The notes under the pieces are model-generated. The model saw only the letters and a program-made list of their open reading frames with translations, ran no database searches and was not told where the DNA came from. Below, in pieces: positions 6,156-10,671 of a stretch of 10,671 nt of DNA. Position 1 is the stretch's first letter, and every line of letters starts with the position of its first letter. The stretch comes from Candidatus Fermentibacterota bacterium (GTDB taxonomy: Bacteria > JAFGKV01), in NCBI GenBank assembly GCA_030620115.1, contig JAUXFG010000134.1, positions 1-10,671 on the forward strand. Reading direction: 5' to 3'. The translations under genes were made by a program, and so were the position numbers.

Positions 6156-7376
6156 ATGAGTATTCCATTCTACAATAGGGCGCTCCAGAGCAGATTATCG
6201 CGTCTTGAAACCGGCTCAGGCAAGATCAAGCTGATCTTAGGGCCCCGTCAGTCAGGGAAGACGACGCTACTCTGTCATCACATCGGTAGTACAAGGAACG
6301 TGGTGTCGATCAACCTTCAAGACCGACGAATGAGGAGAATGTATGAGATCGATGATGCGCGATTGGTTCGGGAGCTCGAAGCAGCGGTTGGTGCTGATAC
6401 CGTTTTCATTGATGAGATACAGAAAGTTCCCGAGCTCCTTGAGGATGTGCAGTATCTTTACGATCGGTATCCCGGTCGCTATCGTTTCTTCCTAACAGGC
6501 AGCTCCTCCAGGCAGCTGAAGAGACGCTCCTCCAACCTGTTGCCCGGCCGTGTCCATACGCTTCTTCTCCCACCGGTCATGCTGGCCGAGCAGCGAGAAG
6601 CCCTGCTGCTTCCGCTTCGATCGGTGCCCGACCCCAGATTTCCGTTCCGCTCGTTGGAAGACTACCTCCTCTACGGCAACCTCCCGGGGCTCTATCAGGA
6701 GAGCAGAGATGCTTGGGCGGATACGCTTGCCGGTTACGTAGAGCTCTACATCGAGAATGAGATTCGTCAGGAGAGTATGGTGAACGACATGGGGGCTTTC
6801 GTGAGATTCCTGAGATTGGCGGCTCTTGAATCCGGACAGTTCGTCAATTTCACCAAGCTGGCGAGAGCCGTGGGAGTTGCGGTAAATACATTGCGCAACT
6901 TCTACCAGATTCTAGAAGATACCTATGTGGGCATCCGGCTCCTTCCGTTTGGACGGAACAGAAAGAGGATTATGAGATCGCCTCGGTTTCTGTTTTTTGA
7001 TATTGGAGTGCGTCATCTGCTTGCCGAACTTCCTCTGAATCAGACTCTGCTGACACTTGGCGCCGGTCTGATTTTCGAACAGTCGATCCTGACAGAGCTT
7101 CATTATCGCTGCTGCTTTCACGGCAAAGGCTTTCGCCTCTCCACGTGGAGGACTGCATCCGGTGCGGAAGTAGACGCTATCATCGAGACCCCGGATGAAT
7201 TCATTCCGATTGAGATCAAGTGGACAGAAAACCCTTCCCCGAGAGATGCTCGTCACCTGGAAACCTTCATGAATCTACACAACGAAATGAGTAAAAGAGC
7301 ATACCTGATCTGCAGGGCGCCGGCAAGACAGAAACTGTCGGACCGGACTACCGTGATTCCGTGGAACGAATTCTGA
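6156..7376 (+). CDS. AAA ATPase with DUF4143-type C-terminal domain
   Basis: A 406-residue protein of the AAA_14/DUF4143 family, common in bacteria and archaea and of unclear cellular role. Walker A is GPRQSGKTT (29-37), Walker B is TVFIDEIQK (82-90), and LTGSSSRQLKR (113-123) is the sensor-1 stretch with the family's usual sequence. Residues 165-260 hold the DUF4143 start (LEDYLLYGNLPGLY) and a winged helix (NFTKLARAVGVAVNTLRNFY). The C-terminal lobe has a nuclease-like PD-(D/E)XK pattern: Glu309, GAEVD (Glu338, Asp340), and PIEIKW (Glu353, Lys355). The protein ends VIPWNEF, a normal family terminus, so it looks complete. AGAGG at 6141-6145 serves ATG 6156; ATG 6147 and an upstream frame to 6135 are alternatives. 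These ATPases are often solitary and spread horizontally. Here it sits between repeat-rich segments and directly ahead of a gene fragment, in keeping with insertion. Confidence 0.9.
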   Translation: MSIPFYNRALQSRLSRLETGSGKIKLILGPRQSGKTTLLCHHIGSTRNVVSINLQDRRMRRMYEIDDARLVRELEAAVGADTVFIDEIQKVPELLEDVQYLYDRYPGRYRFFLTGSSSRQLKRRSSNLLPGRVHTLLLPPVMLAEQREALLLPLRSVPDPRFPFRSLEDYLLYGNLPGLYQESRDAWADTLAGYVELYIENEIRQESMVNDMGAFVRFLRLAALESGQFVNFTKLARAVGVAVNTLRNFYQILEDTYVGIRLLPFGRNRKRIMRSPRFLFFDIGVRHLLAELPLNQTLLTLGAGLIFEQSILTELHYRCCFHGKGFRLSTWRTASGAEVDAIIETPDEFIPIEIKWTENPSPRDARHLETFMNLHNEMSKRAYLICRAPARQKLSDRTTVIPWNEF

Positions 7377-7378
7377 GC

Positions 7379-7492
7379 GTGAAAGAGCTTCGGGAGCTCG
7401 AAGATGAAAAGGCGAGGATGGAAGAAGAACGCCGCCGGATGGAAGAGGAGAGAGCCCAATCAGCGGAAATGATCCAAGCTACGAGAGAATAG
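7379..7492 (+). pseudogene. C-terminal coiled-coil fragment related to the secreted protein tail
   Basis: Beginning two bases after the ATPase stop and in another frame, 37 codons encode VKELRELEDEKARMEEE, then RRRMEEERAQSAEMIQATRE and a stop. The frame is also open some way upstream inside the ATPase 3' end, but has no start or ribosome site of its own. It resembles the end of the gene at 5541, where MDEERRLMERE leads to EEIQQTRNAE and the stop; both are Glu/Arg/Met coiled coils ending with an I-Q-x-T-R motif. A terminator follows in both cases. I read it as the 3' remnant of a second gene of this kind whose body is lost. Heptad composition alone could mimic such similarity. Confidence 0.5.
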
Positions 7493-7531
7493 GATTTCAT
7501 AGAAGGTAACTCGACCAAACAAGTACCTTGA

Positions 7532-7560
7532 GGGCGAGCCCCCCGGCTCGCCCTTTTGTT
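7532..7560 (+). terminator. Rho-independent terminator
   Basis: GGGCGAGCC (7532-7540), a CCCC loop, and GGCTCGCCC (7545-7553) form a perfect nine-pair hairpin followed by TTTTGTT. It ends transcription from the ATPase and the tail fragment. The composition echoes the hairpin at 5565, which also contains GGCTCG...CGCCCC. Confidence 0.9.
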
Positions 7561-7667
7561 ACTCTTCTTGTTACCACTCGCGAAGCCTCTGCGAAGACGC
7601 CGTGTGTGATCATGGATCCGGAATCTACGATTTGAGATTCGCAATAGCCTTGACTCTGGCTCAATCA

Positions 7668-7886
7668 GCGGCCACGAGAGACCGTGGCCCTCCAGCGGGG
7701 GATGTGTGCGTATTATCCTGTGGAGGGACGCGCTCCGTCGCGTCCGCAGGTATGAGCGCCAATGGCGGCCATGACGGAGCATGGCCCTCCGGAGCGGGGG
7801 ATGTGTGCGTATTATCCTGTAGAGGGATGCGCTCCGTCGCGTCCGCAGGTATGAGCGCCATCGGTGGTCACGAGGGACCGTGGGCC
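7668..7886. repeat. 99-bp tandem repeat array, about 2.2 copies
   Basis: Units begin near 7668, 7765 and 7864 (partial). Shared blocks include GCGGGGGATGTGTGCG, TATTATCCTGT and CGCTCCGTCGCGTCCGCAGG, spaced 99 bp apart. Each full unit has two hairpins: GGCCACG-CGTGGCC or GGCCATG-CATGGCC, and GGACGCG-CGCGTCC. The array lies in the non-coding stretch between the terminator at 7560 and the methyltransferase. 7561-7667 has only a small hairpin (GAATCT 7621-7626 with AGATTC 7635-7640). A 98-codon frame crossing the array merely translates the 33-codon repeat and is not called as a gene. Confidence 0.85.
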
Positions 7887-7979
7887 TGCTTCCTATGATC
7901 AAGTAGCACGGGAAATCAAGAGATTCTTCGGTTGCTGCGGATTCGATGCAATAGATTCCCACTCAGTGACGACCTAGGG

Positions 7980-8008
7980 GTAGAAGCCGGTGAGAAGTCC
8001 GGTCTAAC
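7980..8008 (+). repeat. Dispersed gene-upstream motif, copy 3
   Basis: GTAGAAGCCGGTGAGAAG followed by TCCGGTCTAAC. The core AAGCCGGTGAGAAGT is identical to copy 1, and CCGG-N8-CCGG can form a small stem. It ends 25 bases before the methyltransferase ATG, so it may be in the mRNA leader. Confidence 0.55.
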
Positions 8009-8033
8009 ATATAACATGGAGAGGGAGGTTCGC

Positions 8034-8645
8034 ATGAACGAACAGACGATTCAATGGAAAGGAATGTGGTCACTGCTCGCTGATCGACATTTCCATAGCG
8101 AAAGACGGATAAGAAAGGACAGAGATTTCTTTGAGCGGACCTTCCAATCGCTCAGGAAAGATGACACCGTCCTTGATGTTGGTGCGGGTACCGGGTATTT
8201 CTCCCTTGCCGTGGCTCGGCGGGTGAAGGATGGGAAGGTTATTGCGTTGGATTCATCCACCGACATGCTGAATCGGCTTTCACGTCGTGCTATTGAGCAA
8301 GGCGTGGCGGATCGCATCGAGGTGAGACAGGGAGATGCCGCAGACACTGGGCTGCCTGAGGGTTCTGTAGACATCGTAGTGTCCGGCAATCTCCTGCATG
8401 AGCTCCCTGATCCTGCCGCTGCGCTGGAGGAGATGATGCGGGTTCTCAAGCCCGGGGGACGGATTCTGATTCAGGATTTCCGAAACAGGTTCCCCGTGAA
8501 CATCATGCGTCTATTCCATCATAGAAGCGCCCACGGGCCAATGAAGACCAGCGAGATGGCTGCAATTCTCAATGGGCTGGGATTCGAAGACGTGGCCGTG
8601 GAAGCGAGTTTCTCTCGCTTCACTGCGTTGGGAAGAAAGCCATGA
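8034..8645 (+). CDS. Class I SAM-dependent methyltransferase
   Basis: Transfers a methyl group from S-adenosylmethionine to an unidentified acceptor. The 203-residue protein has a Rossmann methyltransferase core of the UbiE/Methyltransf_11 type: motif I VLDVGAGTGYFSL (46-58), acidic ribose-binding residue in VIALDSS (Asp73), motif II-like VRQGDAAD (97-104), SVDIVVSGNLLHELPDP (111-127), and motif III region VLKPGGRILIQDF (137-149). The N-terminal 40 residues (WSLLADRHFHSERRIRKDRDF) are a short helical cap. The frame is open from 7932, but GGAGG at 8024-8028, five bases before ATG 8034, fixes the start, and the upstream part contains a dispersed repeat. Neighbouring genes give no hint of substrate; it may be transcribed together with the sigma factor, though 173 bp of repeats separate them. 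Confidence 0.92.
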   Translation: MNEQTIQWKGMWSLLADRHFHSERRIRKDRDFFERTFQSLRKDDTVLDVGAGTGYFSLAVARRVKDGKVIALDSSTDMLNRLSRRAIEQGVADRIEVRQGDAADTGLPEGSVDIVVSGNLLHELPDPAAALEEMMRVLKPGGRILIQDFRNRFPVNIMRLFHHRSAHGPMKTSEMAAILNGLGFEDVAVEASFSRFTALGRKP

Positions 8646-8712
8646 TCACGATGAATAGCCCAGAATTCTCACCAGCCTTCTATTGCAACGGCGGATATGG
8701 CATAGCCTGCTA

Positions 8713-8728
8713 TCCGCCAGCTGGCGGA
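8713..8728. repeat. Perfect 16-bp palindrome
   Basis: TCCGCCAGCTGGCGGA is its own reverse complement. A one-base variant, TCCGACAGCTGGCGGA, occurs at 9870-9885 inside the second tandem array. It may be a REP-type unit or protein-binding site; no T-run follows, so it is not a terminator. Confidence 0.6.
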
Positions 8729-8734
8729 CAGAGG

Positions 8735-8769
8735 ATACGCCTTCGGCCGGCCTCGGTCGCAAGCCTTGC
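8735..8769. repeat. Uninterrupted copy of the repeat at 5855-5913 (inverted)
   Basis: ATACGCCTTCGGCCGGCCTC (8735-8754) directly followed by GGTCGCAAGCCTTGC (8755-8769). The two blocks match the reverse complement of 5894-5913 and 5855-5869 without mismatch. Internal GGCCGGCC is palindromic. It lies between the methyltransferase and the sigma factor. Confidence 0.65.
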
Positions 8770-8783
8770 GGGATCTTAACCAT

Positions 8784-8818
8784 TTCGCGACGAAGGCCGG
8801 TGAGAAGTGCGGGGTAGC
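8784..8818 (+). repeat. Dispersed gene-upstream motif, copy 4
   Basis: TTCGCGACGAAGG then CCGGTGAGAAGTGCGGGGTAGC, ending at the base before the sigma-factor ATG. Its GCGGGG is the only ribosome-site candidate for that gene, so the repeat forms the translation start region. It is nearly identical to copy 1. Confidence 0.6.
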
Positions 8819-9388
8819 ATGATGCGAACGGACCGCACAGTAACCGAGCTGTTCGCCAAGCACGGTGAGCGGCTTGAGCGTCGAGCCCGGCGCATCCTTG
8901 GTTCTGATACCGAGGCAGAGGACGCGGTGCAGGAAGTAATGCTCGCCATATTGGAAGCCCCCCATGTCCTTCCATCTGTGGAGAGTGTGTTGGGGTGGCT
9001 CTATACGCTGGTGCGGCGGCGATGTGTCGACATCATCCGTAAGGATGTACGCCGGAAGCTTCGAGAGGAAGCCGTCGCCGGCATGGAGATGCTCTTTGAG
9101 GGGAGCCCTGACCCGGCCGCTTTGATGGAGCAGGAGGAGGTAGTGCGCCTCGTGGCCCAGGCAGTGGGTGATCTGCCCGAGGCGCAGAGATATGCGTTTG
9201 TCACGAATACCATGGAAGGAAAAACCTTCCGAGAAATGTCAAGAGTAAGCGGTGTGCCCATGGGAACTCTGATGGCGCGGAAGATGCGGGCGATAGAGGC
9301 CATTCGTCGTCGGCTCACGCATCAAGGATTGCTGCCGTCACGAGATCTCGAGGGCATTTCGACAGGAGGAGATCATGCGAGTACATAA
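8819..9388 (+). CDS. ECF-type RNA polymerase sigma factor
   Basis: Alternative sigma factor that would direct RNA polymerase to a small regulon. The protein is 189 residues, normal for the ECF group. Region 2 spans about 10-80: ELFAKHGERLERRARRIL, the conserved TEAEDAVQEVMLAIL (31-45), and VLGWLYTLVRRRCVDIIRK (57-75), which contacts the -10. Region 4 spans about 105-166: VGDLPEAQRYAFV, EGKTFREMSRVSGVPMGTLMARKMRA, the helix-turn-helix for the -35. ATG 8819 or 8822 are both possible; GTG 8807 lies inside a repeat and is less likely. The 3' end overlaps the membrane protein gene by 14 bp, so the two are translationally linked. No classical zinc-binding anti-sigma factor is seen. Confidence 0.92.
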   Translation: MMRTDRTVTELFAKHGERLERRARRILGSDTEAEDAVQEVMLAILEAPHVLPSVESVLGWLYTLVRRRCVDIIRKDVRRKLREEAVAGMEMLFEGSPDPAALMEQEEVVRLVAQAVGDLPEAQRYAFVTNTMEGKTFREMSRVSGVPMGTLMARKMRAIEAIRRRLTHQGLLPSRDLEGISTGGDHAST

Positions 9389-9707
9389 GATCATCGGATG
9401 GGTATTCATTGGAATAGCCGGGGCCGCGGCGCTGGGCTTGATACTAGGCCTTGCTGTTCAGTTTCTCTGGAATACGCTGATGCCCACGATTTTTGATCTG
9501 CCGGAGATCAGCTACTGGCAGGCCGTAGCCATCTTCATTCTCTGCCACCTTCTTTTTGGTGGTCACCAGCCCCCTCACCAGCGTGAACCTGGCCGGTATC
9601 CGGGCCACCCGTTCGTCCGTAGAGTACGCTCCATGATGAGCAGCATGCCCGAGAGGGGAGAGAGAGTAGAAACGGATATGAATGAGAGTGGTGTTGCGTC
9701 ACCCTGA
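9375..9707 (+). CDS. Small two-helix membrane protein linked to the ECF sigma factor
   Basis: A 110-residue inner-membrane protein of unknown function. Helix one covers about residues 7-31 (IIGWVFIGIAGAAALGLILG). A linker, LWNTLMPTIFDLPEISYWQA, leads to helix two (about 49-62, ending CHLLFGG). That LWN-LMP-IF-LP-IS-WQA pattern ending in LFGG is one I recognise from small proteins encoded beside ECF sigma factors in Bacteroidetes-like genomes. The tail (63-110) is Pro/Arg/His-rich with a short MPERGERVETDM segment, like the 'MTPEEREKF' tail of relatives. AGGAGGAG ends a few bases before ATG 9375, inside the sigma gene. Because it is co-translated with the sigma factor and membrane-bound, it may modulate sigma activity or be its partner; this is inference. 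A terminator follows. Confidence 0.8.
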   Translation: MRVHKIIGWVFIGIAGAAALGLILGLAVQFLWNTLMPTIFDLPEISYWQAVAIFILCHLLFGGHQPPHQREPGRYPGHPFVRRVRSMMSSMPERGERVETDMNESGVASP

Positions 9708-9730
9708 GGTTTACGATTGCCGGAAGAACC

Positions 9731-9764
9731 GAAGCCCCGTCCATATGGCGGGGCTTCCGGTTTA
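9731..9764 (+). terminator. Rho-independent terminator after the sigma/membrane operon
   Basis: GAAGCCCCG (9731-9739) pairs perfectly with CGGGGCTTC (9749-9757). An outer CCGGAA/TTCCGG pairing adds stability, and TTT follows. It ends the operon 24 bases past the stop codon. Confidence 0.8.
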
Positions 9765-9784
9765 CATGGATGGAGGACGCCATT

Positions 9785-9965
9785 GTCCTGTATCCCGACG
9801 GCCAACGGCGGCCACGGGGGACCGTGGCCCTCGAGAGGCGAATGTTGCGTCTTGTCCTGTGGAGGGACGTCCGACAGCTGGCGGATCGCATCCGGAAGTA
9901 TGTACGTCAACGGTGGCCATGACGGAGCATGGCCCTCCAGAGGGGAATGTGAAGGTTGTGTCCTG
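9785..9965. repeat. Second tandem array related to the 99-bp repeats
   Basis: A partial unit end (GTCCTGTATCCCGACGGCC), one unit of about 105 bp from 9808, and a partial unit from 9913. Hairpins GGCCACG-CGTGGCC (9810-9829) and GGCCATG-CATGGCC (9915-9934) are as in the first array and in the same order. Blocks TTGTCCTGTGGAGGGACG and TCCGGAAGTATG match the first array with changes; the GGACGCG hairpin is replaced by TCCGACAGCTGGCGGA. The array fills the gap between the two convergent transcription units. The rest of 9766-10042 holds no gene. Confidence 0.75.
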
Positions 9966-10042
9966 AAAACAGGTATCGGGACCACGGCGGCCCCGAGGCA
10001 TCGTCAGCATGGGACCTTGACATAGCATATAGCCCGCGCGCT

Positions 10043-10671
10043 TCAAGAGAACCCATGATTCGTTTTTTGGAGAAGAATCTTCTCTAAAGCATCGGCGATT
10101 CTGGGATCGAACTGAGTGCCTGCTCCAGCTCTCACCTCATCCAACGCCTCCTGGCGCTTGCGCGGTTGCTTGTATATTCTGGAAAGCGAGGTCATGGCCT
10201 CATATGCATCGGCAACGGCCACAATAGAGGCTTCGAAGGTTGTCCCTTTCTTGCCGCGGGGGTATCCCATTCCATCCGGCCGCTCATGGTGTTCACCGGC
10301 AACCACGGCTAGATTCGTCAATCCAATGCTCCGCAGCATCTCCTCCCCGGTGAGAGCGTGGCGGCGGAGTTGAGCCAGATCTCGAGGCGTCAGTGGCCGA
10401 ACCCTGTTCAATAGACTCCACGGGACCATGAGCTTGCCCACGTCGTGGAGAAGCGCGGCGAGCTCCACCTGCTTTATCCACTTCCTCTTGTGTCCTTCGA
10501 TGTCGGCAAAATAGGCGGCAAGTCTCCTGGAGAGACTGGCCACCTTCCTGGAATGATCGCCGCCAGTGTAGGTATCTTTGCTCCTGAGTAGGCCCAGGAG
10601 CTGATCAAGCACCGCCGCACCGGAGCCCTCAAGAACCGCGAGGCTATCCCCCTCGCAGGAGAGGAGGTCAC
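10043..10671 (-). CDS. HD-GYP domain protein (probable c-di-GMP phosphodiesterase), C-terminal part
   Basis: The frame is open to the right edge, so the N-terminus, including any sensory or receiver domain, lies outside. About 209 residues are visible. The HD-GYP domain is nearly complete: YTGGDHSRKVASLSRRLA (first metal histidine), ALLHDVGKLMVP (HD pair), LRRHALTGEEMLRSIG, AGEHHERPDGMGYPRG (HH and GYP motifs), and SIVAVADAYEAMTS. Such proteins hydrolyse c-di-GMP to GMP/pGpG at a di- or tri-iron centre. Two details depart from the norm: an extra Asp in GGDHS where GHS is usual, and LSRIYKQ in place of the DRPYR that follows the AMTS motif. GTG 10612 is an internal codon and is not taken as the start. 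No terminator is clear downstream, where the tandem array lies. Confidence 0.9.
   Translation of the reverse strand, partial: DLLSCEGDSLAVLEGSGAAVLDQLLGLLRSKDTYTGGDHSRKVASLSRRLAAYFADIEGHKRKWIKQVELAALLHDVGKLMVPWSLLNRVRPLTPRDLAQLRRHALTGEEMLRSIGLTNLAVVAGEHHERPDGMGYPRGKKGTTFEASIVAVADAYEAMTSLSRIYKQPRKRQEALDEVRAGAGTQFDPRIADALEKILLQKTNHGFS

Noticed and set aside
7668-7886. CRISPR array
   Set aside because: The repeats are 99 bp long and contiguous, with no regular unique spacers and no cas genes.
7602-7898. 98-codon frame with a 33-codon repeat (GDVCVLSC, RSVASAGMSA, GGHDGAW)
   Set aside because: It is a translation of the 99-bp array, which happens to be a multiple of three. There is no ribosome site, and the same peptide-like text appears in the second array, where the hairpins rather than the frame are kept.
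7980-8020. Cobalamin riboswitch, because GAAGCCGGTGAGAAGTCCGG looks like part of its conserved box
   Set aside because: The downstream conserved CCCGC-ACTG segment and the upstream elements are missing, and no cobalamin-related gene follows. A covariance-model search would settle it.
8646-8975. Minus-strand frames of 98-109 codons over the sigma factor 5' end and upstream repeats
   Set aside because: They are antisense to the well-supported sigma factor and run through repeats; no start signal.
9717-10025. 102-codon frame through the second array and terminator
   Set aside because: It starts inside the terminator hairpin and reads repeat sequence. No ribosome site or domain is visible.

Overview
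The window looks like a chromosomal stretch from an uncultured, free-living bacterium that is moderately GC-rich by eye. Three things point to a lineage near the FCB superphylum or a neighbouring candidate phylum: the secreted 'YGLYGKS / GVYGES' repeat protein, the small two-helix membrane protein paired with an ECF sigma factor, and many short palindromic repeats between genes. This placement is inferred from gene style and I could not confirm it by search. Gene density is ordinary, but several gaps of 300-660 bp are filled with repeats.

Layout. Minus strand, 2783 to 1: a YtrA-type GntR repressor, an ABC ATPase and an ABC-2 type permease form one operon. The genes overlap, each has a good Shine-Dalgarno, and the operon has a clear promoter with an operator on its start point. 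The permease runs off the left edge and carries an extracytoplasmic, propeller-like C-terminal domain. Plus strand, 3334-4017: a VapBC toxin-antitoxin pair whose promoter predicts a leaderless antitoxin mRNA. Plus, 4341-5541: a secreted repeat / coiled-coil protein split by a one-base frameshift and followed by a terminator. Plus, 6156-7376: an AAA ATPase of the AAA_14/DUF4143 type. Directly behind it lies a 3' fragment of a coiled-coil tail plus terminator resembling the end of the secreted protein gene. Plus, 8034-9707: a SAM-dependent methyltransferase, then an ECF-type sigma factor overlapping a small membrane protein, then a terminator. Minus, 10671-10043: the C-terminal part of an HD-GYP domain protein, cut by the right edge.

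How the genes work together. The GntR/ABC genes form a self-regulated exporter or envelope-stress module. VapBC is a classical translation-coupled TA pair. The sigma factor and membrane protein overlap by 14 bp and are probably one regulatory unit. I see no operon linking the methyltransferase, the ATPase or the HD-GYP protein to their neighbours.

The structure least explained by genes is the repeat content. A 99-bp tandem array (7668-7886) and a related array (9785-9965) bracket the methyltransferase-sigma-membrane cluster. Their units contain hairpins whose two arms change together. A separate ~30-nt motif sits just upstream of four genes. A 35-bp inverted match between 5855-5913 and 8735-8769 is interrupted by 24 bp in one copy. 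No RNA genes, CRISPR array or transposase were seen.
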